From Sepiola atlantica (Eukaryota > Mollusca > Cephalopoda > Sepiida > Sepiolidae), in assembly GCA_963556195.1 (NCBI GenBank), contig OY744529.1, positions 60,552,580 to 60,616,579 on the forward strand: 64,000 bases of DNA, read 5' to 3'. This document shows, one piece after another, positions 1-12,124 of the stretch. The translations under genes were made by a program, and so were the position numbers. The stretch's first letter is position 1. Every line of letters starts with the position of its first letter. The notes below the pieces were generated by a model. The model saw only the letters and a list, made by a program, of their open reading frames with translations, did no database searches and was not told the DNA's origin.

Positions 1-884
1 CGCAGTGCAGCGGAAAAACTTTTTTTGTGTCATACAAATTGTAGAGACGCTCTATAGACAGACTAAGTGACTGTTACGTTACAACTGTGTCGACATTTTT
101 CCTTCGTGAGTTCTGGTATGTACCCGGCGGTCGGTTCGAGCCCAAATCTCGTTCGACGACTTGCAGTCTTCCATGATCAAAGAATGGATGGGGGTTGCGA
201 ACCACGTGAAGCGTCAACGAGACGCAACAACGAACGAAGGACCGAAAATGGGTTTGTAGAAGGTCTATAAAGTCACATATGAACGGGTTCGAATTGAGGG
301 AGTCAAAAAAGACAGAAGGTGTAAAAAAATTGGCAAATTTGGATCTGTTAAAAAATCTCCTAAGCAACTCCTTTCAGTAAAGACAGTATTTTAAGTGTCA
401 AAATTTAACTCATGTAATATATGAAAGTTGACTGTTCTAAAGTAATTCTCATGGGTGAATTTCGATTGAAACTCGATTGACTTGATGAATATTGCAAATG
501 GTTGATTTTGTCTGATGTAGAAGTGACTATGGACGAAAGAAGACGGCAGGAAGATGGCAGTGTGATCATAAAGGACGGAATTGCAACATTAACTATTATT
601 CAATCATTATAGGTCGATGAAATAGTTAAACTGAAAGGTGATCGCAATTTTGCTCGAGTGGCGAAGATATACTATTGTGAAGTCGAAATGTTAAATACTA
701 GATACTCTCTTTCTATCTATCTCTTTCTATCTTTCTCTCTCACACACACAAAGGTGTATAGAACTTTCGACATGATGAGAGACTGTACCGATATTTTTGC
801 TACCCCAGTAAAATTGCGGTTTCCGCTTTAAAACTAATGGTATTGAAACGATAATTGTTTTGTAGACTATATATCCTGGAATGC

Positions 885-885
<1 letters not shown>
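1..885. other. unassigned sequence, no gene recognised
   Basis: No coding exon, known transposon or RNA gene could be recognised here. A stretch at about 128-142 resembles a tRNA B box (GGTTCGAGCCC), which would fit a decayed SINE, but I see no matching A box. Short CT/CA-rich tracts occur near 705-750. The open frames on either strand have no recognisable motif. Confidence 0.4.
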
Positions 886-981
<96 letters not shown>

Positions 982-1036
982 GTTGTTGTTGTTGTTGTTA
1001 TTATTATTATTAACAAAAACAACAACAACAACAACA
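886..1036. repeat. compound trinucleotide microsatellite (TTA)n(TTG)n(TTA)n(AAC)n
   Basis: About 95 bp of TTA is followed by six TTG units, more TTA, then AAC units. The TTG and AAC blocks are complementary and separated by TTA units, so the single strand could fold into a hairpin. A simple sequence of this shape may have grown from the poly-A/TTA-like tail of a retroelement, but that is inference. Confidence 0.95.
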
Positions 1037-2010
1037 TCTATATAACTATCGCGATCTGTGGAAATTCCATTGTATTTTCTACACCAATCTGTATAATTTA
1101 CTGTTAATCATAATATTCCCTTTGAGATATTTATCCCCGTCTGTATCAATACTATTAAGAATAAAATGACCCTTTCTTCTTCCGTAAAAATAATTATAAT
1201 TGTTAGTTAAATATTCTTTAAATAAATAAAACTAAACTTCTTCATTTATTTATTTAAAATGGTAGGAACTTAATTCTTTTAAATATTCTGTTTTCCTACC
1301 AGAAAAATAATTGTCAGCTAAATATTCTTCAAATTAATAAAACGAATGCCACTTTTTGAAATGTACTTATTTAAAATTGTACCGGGACGACATAATTTAA
1401 TTTGGGAACAATTAATTTCAAAATGGGTAAAAACGCAATTTTTATCTTAGCGACATATGATTATTCACCAATCACCACCATCTTTGCTAATTGAACGATC
1501 TTATTTTATTAATATGTGAAAAGTGATAACGTACATAGGAACATGAAGTGACCTACCGTATTATTATCCATATAATAATACACTAAGACAATTCCATGAT
1601 CGTACGTACTTTATCACCCTCAAACCCTTTTTTTTTAAAGATAGGATCGTCTTATCACCGAAATAATTTTTAACATTTTATCTGATGTCAAATGTGAAAC
1701 TCGAACTAAAATACTGTTTCTTGGCCTTAAAAGTGTAGTATCTGTTTTGTTCAAAGATGGTACAATAACATTGTGGGGTCTGCGTTTGCGCCGGACGTCA
1801 ATAGAATGGAAATATTTCACAAACTCCTGCAAGCGTTTTGAAGATAGCCACTCCCACCTAACCAGATATATTCTGAAACTACATTCACCAGAGTACGTGA
1901 ACAAAAGTGGTGCTTTGCTCGTACATGACGTCCATGGAATAGAAATATTTCAACGACAGAATACGTATACACCAGATCAAGGATAAAACTGCGGAATGTC
2001 CACTTGTCAA
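1037..2010. repeat. dispersed repeat family A, copy 1
   Basis: The stretch 1037-1400 aligns by eye, same orientation, with 23285-23660 (shared words such as CTACACCAATCTGTATAATT versus CTACATTAATCTGCATAATT). The stretch 1605-1900 aligns with 36710-37010. Inside it there is a partial internal duplication: the sequence near 1750-1830 recurs in diverged form near 1900-1960. No transposase or RT motif is visible, so this is a non-autonomous interspersed repeat of unknown class. Confidence 0.65.
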
Positions 2011-2206
2011 GCTACTAAAATAATATATTACGTATATATGTTGTATTTACTTCAATAGTGCTCAATACACAAGCAGAGCTTAGTAGTAGCATAAAATATA
2101 TTTATAACAAATAAGTTACATAAAAACGTTTGTGTTTCAGTCAAGTTTAATTTTTGTCGCCGTTTTCTAAATGGATCAAATAAACAAAAGGTGACCTTGC
2201 GATTAT

Positions 2207-2245
<39 letters not shown>

Positions 2246-2261
2246 CATATTAATTTTTTTT

Positions 2262-2345
2262 AAACCATAACAATGTGTAGATAAATAAATTTATTTTAAT
2301 TAAAATTTTATTTATTTTAACACTACACATTGTTATGTTTTTTTA
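2262..2345. repeat. imperfect palindrome
   Basis: CCATAACAATGTGTAGATAA on the left is mirrored by CACTACACATTGTTATG on the right around an AT-rich centre of TAAATTTATTTT-type sequence. It would form a hairpin of about 35 bp per arm, as in a tiny foldback element. It lies 50 bp from a long (AT)n tract. Confidence 0.7.
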
Positions 2346-2392
2346 AATGTAATACTTACGAAACAATGGTTTAAAAATATGTCTAAATACCC

Positions 2393-2398
<6 letters not shown>

Positions 2399-2475
<77 letters not shown>
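2399..2475. repeat. (AT)n microsatellite
   Basis: An uninterrupted AT dinucleotide run of about 77 bp. Confidence 0.98.
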
Positions 2476-2479
<4 letters not shown>

Positions 2480-3469
2480 TAGTAAGTTTTAGAAAGGCTG
2501 TGGTCAATGCAAGTTCCGGGTAAGATGCAAGTTGTAAGGAACAAAAACAATAACAATAAATCGAATATGAAATATGACTTACTATTTATTTTTCCATTTT
2601 TTCTAAAATCTTACATAACAGCAATTAGCTGTTCGTGTGATGTCCGGGTGATTAAAAATCACTATTTGATATTTCGGGAAAAGACATCCCTTTGTCAAAA
2701 ATAATTAAACCAGAAGAAAAATTTTTTTTCCTTCTCCGTCCGTGTAGAGAATACTACAAAACAAAATGGCTGCCAGATGTAGACCGCAGCGAAAACTATA
2801 GCAGTCTCGCAGGGAATGTAAATTAAATTAAATTTTATTTTAAGGTTATGTTAAATATATGATTTGGTGTTCAAAAATATTTGTGTAATGTTGGTTAAGT
2901 GTATGGTGTTCGATAAACTGTTAGTTTTAATAATATATATATAAATATATTTTTTTATTGAGCTTATATTTGATTATTTACTTTTATTTCAGTGTGTTTT
3001 ATCTTCATATATTTATTTTGTTTATCTTTCTTTCGTATTTTAAGAATTTTAATATAAAGTAAAGTAATTAATCTCACATTTTAAATATTCAGATCTATCA
3101 AACTTATCGATTATCATTTATTTAAGAAGTGTTACTAATTGTGAGTTTCGTCAAATTAGTTTATCGAATTAACTTGATATATTTACTATAAGGTAAAGGG
3201 AAGTAACTCTGGATTTTTTTTAATTTAAACATTTTTTTTTTTTTAGGTGGAAGTCTGTATAGCAATATTAGTATATATATATATATAAAACATATATACA
3301 CATACATATATACATATATATATACATATCTATGTATTATTGTTTGTTTAATTGTTTATTTGTATATTCATTCTTCATTTTCTTTACATATTTTATTTAT
3401 TATTATTATTATTTACTTTTTTAATAATTCATTATTTAATATTTGCATGTTATTTGTATACATTTTATG
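2476..3469. other. AT-rich sequence, nothing recognised
   Basis: This is very AT-rich DNA with short homopolymers and a short interrupted TATACA tract near 3270-3330. No exon, RNA gene or element end could be supported. Confidence 0.4.
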
Positions 3470-5060
3470 TGTTTGGATTAATTAATTAATAATGCTAGGT
3501 TATGGGGTGACTTATTTTGGTGGGTTAGAAGAGTATGTTGAATATGGTTTTGGTTTGTGGTTGAAAGTGTGTTAGGATGGAAGTTCATATGAGGGAGGGG
3601 CCTATTTGATTGTTTGGGTGTGTGGTGATTTATTATAGGAGGTAAGTAATGAGTGAAGTGGTGGAAACGGAGTCCGTTGAGTGTTAGATATGGGGGTTGG
3701 TCGGTGGATGGAGGGTAGATATTATAGAATGAATGGTGAGTGGAGCTCGTGACGCTGATTGAGTGAGGGGTTTAATCTGGAGATGAGGATTGATTCTGTG
3801 ATTCTAAGGTCACCAATGTTTCTGACAGACGCTAAGAGTGTTTGAGCAAATCTCTGTGTGTTTGTGGAAAGAGGATATACGGGTATTCAAGTGCTCCTTT
3901 ATGCGCAAGTGTAGCGGTCTTGTAGTGTTGCCGATGTAAAATTTTTTGCATTTATTGCACTGTAGTTTGTAAACACAGTTAGTGTGATGGCACAGACCTG
4001 TGTTGGGGATAGGGCAATTGGCCAGGGAGCAGGGTTCGGGTGTGTGGTTAGTATGTTTATTAGATAGATGTTGGCATAAGGAGGTGTCAGTATGTGTTAG
4101 TTGTATGTTAAGGTTTTCCTTATGTATTGCCTTGCGGGTGGAGGTGGTGATCTTATCGCTGAAGAAAGGGAGTTTTAAGAAGCATGTGTTAGAGAGGGAG
4201 CGGTGTCTACGTGTTTTGGGCTTATTTAGGTGGGCTATGGTGGGGGCGGGGTAGCCATTAGTTTGGAGGGTTTGGTGGAAGTTTTTAGTGTGTAATATTT
4301 TGTCAGCAGCAGAAGAGCATTTATTTTGTATTCGGGTGATTTCATTATGGGCATAACTTAATTTGGCTTTTGTGGGTAGGGCAGACTTAAAGTGTATGAA
4401 AAGGTTTTTGCAGGCAGGTTTCCTATAGAAGTTAGTATGTATAGAGCCGTCTTCGGTGATGTTAAGGTTGAAATCAAGGAGAGAGAGTGAGCCGGACTCG
4501 TTGGGGTGGTCTATGGTGAATTGTATGTGGGGGTCGGTGTTGTTGAAGGTGTTGAATATTTGTGTGGCTTCGTCTTGAGAGGAATAAGGATTAGAATGTC
4601 ATCTATATATCTGGAGAAGAATATATAGGAGAGGCAGGAGTTAAGTGCTCGTTGCTCTAACCGGTTCATGTAGGTGATGGCTATGAGACCGGAAAGGCTG
4701 GAACCCATGGGGAGGCCGGAGATTTGTTTGAAATTGTGCTGCTGAAAGGTAAAGTATGTGTTGTCGATGATGATGCATAAGAGATTGTGAATGTCAGTAG
4801 GTGTTAGTCCGAAGAGCTCTAGGTTGTCAGAGGAAGATATGTGGTCGGTGATGAGGTCTATGGCTGAGTGTGCGGGTATTGAGGTGTAGAGGGAGATTAC
4901 GTCTAGGCTAAATATATAGTTGTTTATTTGTAGTTGTTGGCGTTGGACTGAGTGTAGTCTGCTAATTACTTGGTCGGAGCTGCTGACATGTGCGGGGAAG
5001 GTGGAGAGTAGTGGTTTAAGTAGTTGAGAGAGAAACCAAGAAATTTCATAGAGTGGTCCT
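3470..5060 (-). mobile_element. Penelope-like retroelement remnant (RT and GIY-YIG), 5'-truncated
   Basis: Reading the minus strand from about 5050 downward gives a decayed Penelope-like element. The RT core shows DVISLYTSIP (near 4900), then QISGLPMGSSLS (near 4710) and the catalytic YIDDILIL (near 4600). After a degenerate linker, a C-terminal GIY-YIG endonuclease piece is read near 3970-3830 as VYKLQCNKC, KFYIGNTTRPL and LRIKEHLN. In the family the RT primes at breaks made by GIY-YIG. Several stops and frameshifts break it, so it is dead. The plus strand is strongly T/G-rich (sense strand G-poor), like the copy at 32230-35345, but the protein motifs differ enough to be another lineage. Upstream RT regions are missing beyond 5060. 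Confidence 0.85.
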
Positions 5061-6110
5061 TCAATACTAGTATATATAGTGTCACAAACCGGTTCTATAT
5101 GAATATATTTATTGAGGTGGACAAAACTTTAGATTAAGCTTTTTCCTGTACAAAATGTAAAATGGCGCGAATTGACGCAATTTATTCAAACAAAATTCGT
5201 TAAGAATATCGTTTTTATGAATAACTTGTTCTCATTGGAGAGTATATTTAGTTGTTTTATTTATTTGTTTTACTTTGATTTATATGAACTCTTTTTATTT
5301 TTGGATTTATTTATATTTAAATTAAATATTTAAACAAGTCTATAATTGGAATTTGTTTTATGTTTTGCTTTACAATTTATGTAACCGCTATTAGATCGGA
5401 ATTTCGTATTTTAGTTGTTTTTACATAATTTTTCCAGCGCATTATTTTTGTGTCATTAATAATCTGTTTTAATTTGAGCGTTTATTAAATTGTTTTATTA
5501 TTAGTTTTTACATTTATGCATGAATATAAAATGATATATTCATATCTTTAAACGAAAACTATAATCGGAATTTGCTTTGAATGTTGTTTTTAAATGAATA
5601 TAATCGATGGAGCTTGCCATTTTACGGTAATCTAATTATGAAGTGCATGAAGTTTGTATCTGTGTTTTATTTAAAAATTGATGTGTTCATGCGAAGGTGA
5701 AGATTATATCGGCTTCTTTGTGAATTATTGGAAGTGCCATTATTTTACTTATTATTTATTTAGTTTATTGTCTGAATTATTATACTAAGAGTGTATAGCC
5801 TCCGTCAAAAATGACATACAAAAATTATCCTCTACCAGTGTTCGCACTAATATTCAGAATCATATAAAATATCGTCTGAACTGGTGAAGTTAAAAAAATT
5901 AAACATTTAAAATTTGAAAGTTAAAAAAATACAAAAAAAAGAAAGAAAGAAACGTATGAATCGGCATAGAAAACAGAAAGAAAGAAAACGTGTCATTATG
6001 GAAATATATTTGCTTTCTCAATTTCTCTAAATACTTTAAATGAATTCGTCCGACAGGCTTTTTGTTTACACACTAACTTTCTTGTAACATGGCTAATATA
6101 TATATATATA
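5061..6110. other. AT-rich spacer, nothing recognised
   Basis: No exon or element end could be identified. A short (TA)n tract at 6097-6110 is the target into which the LTR at 6111 is inserted. Confidence 0.4.
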
Positions 6111-6788
6111 TGTTGGAAAATGGCCCTGTGAGGGCAGACGCATGTTAAAGTGGACGTATGTGTGGGGGGTCGTTTGGTTTGGCTTGCCCGATTTAGTGCG
6201 AGTAAACCCGTACAACCGAGTGCAAAATGGGGCTGTTCTCATAGTTGGAGCTCACAAAGGTTGACAGGGCCACCACGTTGACGAGACCTCATGTCAAGGG
6301 TCAAGGTGCACCTGCGCATAGGGGTTTTATGACGTCACGGGCTTTTTTGTGGGAAGTTGTGTTTTGCCAGTCTGGGTTTTGGAATCAAGCCCAACAGACA
6401 CATTTCTTTTTGTAGTCCAAAATTAAAAATGGAAATTTATTTCCCTATAAGAATACAGACATGAGATTCCTTCTCCTCACCCATCGAATGGCTAAGGACT
6501 TAAGCTAGGAATTAACTACGATAAAGTAGTAATTTGATCTCTCCCTCAACGTTTAGTAAAACATCTCCATTGCCGACGATAGAATGACGCCTGAAATAAA
6601 CTAATCAAAGTTTAAAAGATTGTTTGCCTCCTTAATCGTGTTATAAAGGTTTTGTGTAGACACAGCGGACAGCGATGTACACGGCAATACTGAAGCGAAA
6701 AAGGAACTCAACCACTAGACAACATCGAGACGACACCCCTCCACGCGACGAGGACGAGCAGGTACGAGAAATTAAAGACTATGCAACA
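6111..6788. mobile_element. solo LTR of an LTR retrotransposon
   Basis: The 678-bp unit begins TGTTGGAAAATGG and ends ACTATGCAACA, so the termini form the 5-bp inverted repeat TGTTG/CAACA expected of an LTR. Both ends abut (TA)n, consistent with a 4-6 bp target duplication but not provable in such a sequence. It is GC-richer than its surroundings and carries a perfect CRE palindrome (TGACGTCA, 6330-6337) and an AATAAA at 6595-6600 in the plus orientation, plausible promoter and polyadenylation signals. No gag/pol is adjacent, so it is a solo LTR. The superfamily cannot be told from this alone. Confidence 0.75.
6330..6337. promoter_or_regulatory. CRE-type palindrome in the solo LTR
   Basis: TGACGTCA is the full consensus site for CREB/ATF bZIP factors. 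Its place in the middle of an LTR, upstream of the AATAAA, is where an LTR promoter would sit. Function is inferred only. Confidence 0.5.
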
Positions 6789-6816
6789 TATATATATATA
6801 TATACATATACATATT

Positions 6817-6854
<38 letters not shown>

Positions 6855-6929
6855 ATATATATATATTTGTATATATATATATATTTGTATGTATATATAT
6901 TTGTATATATATATTTATATACATATATT

Positions 6930-6964
<35 letters not shown>

Positions 6965-7085
6965 ATATTTCTATGTATATATATTTGTATATATATATAT
7001 TTATATATATATTTGTATATATATATGTATTTGTATATATATATATATTTATATATATATATATTTATATATATATATATATATA
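6789..7085. repeat. interrupted (TA)n microsatellite
   Basis: About 300 bp of TA repeats are interrupted by TTTG, TTTA and TATG units at semi-regular spacing. The tract separates the solo LTR from the LINE that follows. Confidence 0.95.
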
Positions 7086-8300
7086 ACGGCACAACAGAGG
7101 TAACAAATCTACTATTCCCTTAACATGGATACTGGAACTGACAGCTGGAAGACAACACCTGACTGAGATAAGAATACATAGAGGCATCGCCCAAGGAGAC
7201 TCTCTATCACCCATACTGTTTATAATAGCCATGATGCTACTCAACAACATACTCAGGAAATGTGATGCCGGATATAAGTTTACAGACACAGAAAAAAATA
7301 AACCAACGCATGTATATGAACTACATGAAGCTATTTGCAAAAAGCAAAACGCATCTGGAAAAGCTGATAAACGGCAAAAAGCTTCAACCAGAACATTCAA
7401 ATTGAATTGGGAATGAAAAAGTGTGCACTGCTAGATATGTAAAGGGGAAAACTGGAGACAGCAGAGGGCATGGAACTGCCCAACCAAGAGAAGTGAACAT
7501 GATACCTATAAATATTTGTGATTTTTGGAAGCAGACACCATAAAATCAACAGAAATTAAAGAGAAGATTGAAAAAGAAACCCGAGAAGAATAAGAAAACT
7601 AAATTATATAGTAGAAATCTAGTATAAGGAATAAACACTTGGGTAATATCACAAATAAAATATTCTGGTCAATTCATAAGATGGGCAAAAGAAGAGCGTA
7701 GGCATCGTGACCAGAAAATTAGAAAACTAATGACCATGGATGATGCACTCTACAAATAAATGGAATGGCGCATGAAAACACATGGACGTGGCTATGAAAA
7801 GGACACTTTAACAAAGAAACAAAATTGTTACTGAGAGCCGCACAAAACAACGCGATCAGAACGAACGATACAAAAGCAAAGAGAGATAAACCCCTGGAAA
7901 ACAGTAAATGTAGACTGTGGACAAAGATAAGAAATGGTAAATTTCAAAATAAGTGAAAACAGTATACGAACCCAAAAGGAATGCAGAAACAGATATTACT
8001 GTGTGGACAAGAAATATGGAACGTGAAGAAAATTACTGTAATACCAATAACCGTAGGAGCACCAAGAAATAGTTAAAAAATACACGGAAAAAAGACTGGG
8101 AGATATGTGAATAAAAGAAAGGTTTGATACCATACAAAGCACAAAACTGATGAAAACTGCCGAAATATTAAGAAAAACCCTCGATTGCAGAAACGAATCG
8201 ACATAATCATCGAAGGTAAATGACACCAGCCTCGACTGGTACCACACCGAAATGGTTATAAAGGGTCAATTGGGAGGAAATACCGACGGAGAGTGACATC
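7086..8300 (+). mobile_element. R4/Dong-like non-LTR retrotransposon remnant
   Basis: The plus strand encodes RT palm sequence RGIAQGDSLSPILF at about 7170-7215, followed by the thumb and C-terminal part broken by stops and frameshifts. MTMDDALYK near 7730, LRKTLDCRN near 8170 and LDWYHTEMVIKGQLGG near 8230-8275 keep the register of R4-type ORFs. The upstream part, including most of the RT, is missing and replaced by the (TA)n tract. The R4/Dong assignment comes from overall resemblance and is less certain than the LINE call. The element is non-functional. Confidence 0.7.
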
Positions 8301-8585
8301 CATACCTTTATTGAAAAGGCGTAGAGAGAACTAGACCATAGGGTGGTTTACTGCCACCAAAACTTGAGAAAAAAACAACGGTTGTTATCAACGAGAAATC
8401 AATAGTAAACAGCTGTTGCGATAACAAAAATAATTTGAAATGGTTATCGAAAGAGACGACGAGTGCTGGAAATATGGGAGGACATGTTGTCACATAGACT
8501 CTAGAGAACAACACTTGTTAATGTCATTGAGCAATCGCTGATAATGATTCGTGTGAAAACTCGTACTGTTACATCATATGACTAG

Positions 8586-8690
8586 GATGAATGTCTACAC
8601 AAATATGATCGCGTTGTGAGTCGAGATCTACTAATGGCACGATGAGATCTAGAATCGATACGCGATTGCATTTGTGTAGACACTCAACAT
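8586..8690. repeat. inverted repeat of about 40-bp arms
   Basis: TGTCTACACAAATATGATCG (8590 onward) is mirrored by the segment ending CATTTGTGTAGACA near 8682. The arms are about 80% complementary with a loop near 8630-8642. It sits directly before a (TTA)n tract and may be the 3' structure of the preceding LINE or an independent foldback. Confidence 0.65.
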
Positions 8691-8696
8691 ACTCAT

Positions 8697-8697
<1 letters not shown>

Positions 8698-8751
<54 letters not shown>

Positions 8752-8752
8752 C
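8698..8752. repeat. (TTA)n microsatellite
   Basis: Eighteen near-perfect ATT/TTA units. It could be the simple-repeat tail or target of the adjacent LINE. Confidence 0.95.
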
Positions 8753-8754
8753 AT

Positions 8755-9560
8755 GCTCTCTCCAAATGTCGTATTCAACCAATGCATTAACACGAAGATT
8801 TATTTTCCAAAACAATTAAAAATCAAACATTTTAGAGGATGCTGAGCAAGTCATCACGAAATATCAACTCGAGGGTCGTCAATTTACGTGAAACTAACAT
8901 AGAAAATATAACTCAAAATCAAAATTGCCACGCCCAATTTGTTATTATTCACTGACGCAGTGAATAATATTTTTTTTTACATATCCACGCTTGATTGGAA
9001 AACATTTCCAAATAGGAGTTTCTTTCAGCCAATCCAGTGCATACTATAAAAACGTAAACACATAGCTTTCTTTATCTGTCCTCCTTTTTTCAGAGACAAA
9101 CACAGGGGCGTACAGTATAGTCAATCCTTCTGAGCCAAATATCACACAGATCTTGAGAGACTTTCGCAGACTACTAAACACAACGTCAACATATATACAC
9201 TGTGAACCGAACACTCTTGCACACAAGTTATTTTTGTAATTATTGCACACACGTTCTCCGATTACCAAAGTAAAAACACGGACACATAGTCTATGCCTAT
9301 TCATTTTCACATACGTAAACGCACACGGCGACAACCGAAACAAACATGTGTACTCCATTTATCCCTACAGACACACACCGTTATTTTACTGGAACGTTCA
9401 TGGACTCTTTTGAACTATTGTTCTTTACGAACACTTTATTTTGCATTGTCATCAATTAGAGTTATCAATAAAAATAATATTTTTTATGGATAGACTTTGT
9501 TATTTTTTCTATTTGTTATGATAATTTTAGAGCAGGGGCGTGTCGTATACGTTTGTCTCT
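8755..9560. other. unassigned sequence downstream of the lectin gene exon
   Basis: No further exon of the minus-strand gene was recognised here, and no repeat family was identified. Confidence 0.35.
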
Positions 9561-9575
9561 TAGTGTGTTACTTAC

Positions 9576-9947
9576 GTTTTGCTTGAAGCCAGATGAATCC
9601 ATGCGAGTCGCGCGAGTTACTTCGCATTGTGAGTGAAACGTTGTGGACAAATTTTTCGTAGATTGACCGGAACCCGTAGAGATCCTGAGCGCCACAACTG
9701 ATGCTGGTTTTGGTACCATTACTGTCTTCAATGTCGAGGCTTTGCTGACACGGCCGACCGCCATAGTCACTGTGCGTGATCATGATGTCAATAGCATGGA
9801 GGCTTATCCCGCCACCGAAGCCAGTCTCAACGACACACTGGCATTCGTGATTTCCCCCGCGAATTGATTCCGGATATTTTCTGTTGGCGAGAAACACCGA
9901 CTTGCCGCGCCGACTTTCCCGGTTGCAAAATTCAGCAATATTTGATT
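9576..9947 (-). CDS. CUB-like extracellular module exon of a lectin-type gene
   Basis: This is an internal exon of 372 nt on the minus strand. The acceptor is a pyrimidine run ending CTTCTTAAG (AG at 9949-9948) and the donor is C|GTAAGT (intron begins at 9575). Two leading bases complete a codon, then 123 codons, then one trailing base, so the exon is phase 1 at both ends. The peptide has cysteines at residues 7, 35, 37, 66 and 84. Notable words are NHECQCVVE, HAIDIMITHSDYGG and ISCGAQDLYGF, with the ending GFIWLQAK. The beta-strand-like alternation and cysteine pattern recall CUB or CUB-like domains that follow SUEL lectin domains in molluscan secreted proteins; that label is my inference. 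A splice from the exon at 15772-16125 joins the frames exactly (A plus AA makes Lys). Further 3' exons are not recognised in this window. Confidence 0.68.
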
Positions 9948-10198
9948 CTTAAGAAGAAAAAAAAAAGAAGAAAAATTAGAATTGAAAAAAAAATAATGGG
10001 TAGAAGAGTTAAATTAGAATTGAACACGTGCATGGGTGGAAAGGTGGTAAACAATGCAAATAATTAATAAATAATGCAAAATTAAAATAGAATGAAACAC
10101 AATTCGAAAAGGAAGAAAACGACCCGAAATGCCATTCTAAACTTTGTCAATTTCAATTGCATCACTAATTTATTGCCAGTATTGTTCCGAATTTACTC

Positions 10199-10199
<1 letters not shown>

Positions 10200-10261
<62 letters not shown>
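10200..10261. repeat. (AT)n microsatellite in the intron
   Basis: An uninterrupted AT run of about 60 bp. Confidence 0.98.
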
Positions 10262-10264
<3 letters not shown>

Positions 10265-11136
10265 GGGTGCAAGTACGTCGGACATTTTGGAGGACCTAAA
10301 AGTTTAGCCTTATGAAAATTGGCGACGATATTTGAATTCACGATATCAAGAGGATCAGTATTATCAATGAGAACCTCTTTGATAAATTGAATCTTCGAAT
10401 CAATCAGAGCAAATCAGTAAGGCACGATAAACCAAACATTTGATCAAATTCAATTCATCAAAGACGTTCTCATCTGTTTCTTTCAACAGACAAATGTTCT
10501 TCTTCATGAAGTAAGAAAAACCACTCAACACTCCTAATGAATTTTCTTTTATTTTTGTTTCCCAAGTGAAAGAATTTGCTGAACATATACAAATGGATTA
10601 ACATACCAATTAATCTATCGGATTATCGAATGATCGTTTATCTTGATTATGATGCCCTATAATGTTACAATGAGGGGAAATCGAAATAAAGAGAAAATAC
10701 TTGACAATATATCTAGCAATTAAAACCACTGTGCATAAAAGTGACCATTTTAACCATTTATCCCTGTTTCGTTATTGATATTTAATAAGGTATATCATGT
10801 TTCTTTCATCAGTATTAGGCTATTCAGAAAATTGTCATATATAGCGTCACTGTCGACACCAGAGTTTGAACTCATATCTCTAGATAATGGAATAGAGATG
10901 CGTCGACTAACAGTAGCGTTAATTACCGGTTGACTATTGTGTAACACGGATTATTAAGTCGTGTATCAACCTGGTCAAGACGTTCATCATTATTTAAGTA
11001 ATGTTACGCGAAGCTTGTATTTATGATTAAGTAATCATTATCATTTTGACTTTTTGATGTATTTTGTTAATTACATTTTGTAATTAAATATTGATATTTT
11101 CTACAATTATGTATTTCTGTTCATGACTTCCCTGGA

Positions 11137-11345
11137 ATGGTTACACGGCGTTGCCCAGGAGCATGGACAAAAATAGAATAATTATAAAGTGTAATATCTT
11201 TCTTTTAAAGCGTCTCTATCTATCTCTATCCATTCTCCCCCTGTCTTCTCTCCCCCTCCCCTCTCTTTCTCCTCTTACCCTTTTCCTTTATCCATCCACT
11301 TTATCTTTCTCTTTCGCTTTTTCTGTAAGCTGGAAAAATCGCTTT
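11137..11345 (-). mobile_element. Helitron-like terminal fragment
   Basis: The words CACGGCGTTGCCCAGGAGCA and the CT-rich tract that follows match the end of the longer copy at 13845 onward (CCCGGCGTTGCCAGCAGCAT, then CT-rich). It is a truncated piece of the same family, in the same orientation. Confidence 0.6.
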
Positions 11346-11490
11346 AAATATTGACTACTCTGACTAATTCTGTTCATGTTGACACCGAAAAGCATGAATA
11401 GTAAAAAAAAATGTGCCTACATTTTGTGCGAGGAATGATGAAAAAAGAATATATTTGCTTTGTGCGTGTAGATTTTGATTTTTAGCTGGA

Positions 11491-11533
11491 TACATACATA
11501 CATACATACATACATACATACATACATACATAG
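11491..11533. repeat. (TACA)n microsatellite
   Basis: About ten ATAC tetranucleotide units. A small inverted repeat (CTAGCGAAAATATA against TATATTTTTGCTAG) follows at 11559-11599. Confidence 0.9.
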
Positions 11534-11699
11534 AGATAACTGCTCTTTATATGATATACTAGCGAAAATATACTCCCTACGGTCGTATATTTTTGCTAGG
11601 TTGCCGCGTCTCTTCCTACTGTGACTGAAGTTTTTAACTGCCAACCGAGCGGGTTCAGTGAATTGTTTAAGTGAGTTAATTCGAAAGACCTTAATAAGT

Positions 11700-11815
11700 T
11701 CAGTTAGTTAGCTCAGTCAGTATCAACTAAGACTACAAGTCGACAATGACTGCAGACCTCAAGTTCGCGGTTTCGATTGCCAGTATCGGCGTCAAGTTTC
11801 TTTATTGTTTATAAA
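11700..11815 (+). repeat. tRNA-derived SINE-like sequence
   Basis: TTAGCTCAGTCAG resembles a tRNA A box, and GCGGTTTCGATTGCC about 60 bp downstream resembles a B box, in the order and spacing expected of a pol III promoter. The sequence after the B box (AGTATCGGCGTCAAGTTTC) recurs at 12195-12225, which argues for an interspersed repeat rather than a tRNA gene. Confidence 0.55.
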
Positions 11816-12124
11816 TGTAAAATAAGTTTCTTACGTTTAGAAAAAAATCCGCAGAAAGAAAGACAGAAAAATTGTTCGTTATATTATAAGTGGACTAAAT
11901 CCTCCGGACCTCGACAGTTTGTCATATATATATATATATATATATAAATAAAAGCAAACCAGATGGTTTTGGACTATTAAAATAATTTCCAACGCTATTG
12001 ATAATGTTTAACGATTCATCATCGCTTATGCTTAAATTCATGTTTTGAAACACGACATAAATCATAAATCTATGACATCACGTGAAAGCTATAATCATTT
12101 TGTTAAGGTAATGTTTTAAGATCT

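Noticed and set aside
8148..8175. CTGATGA followed by GAAA inside the R4-like LINE
   Set aside because: The 8 nt between the boxes cannot form stem II, and there is no returning stem I strand.
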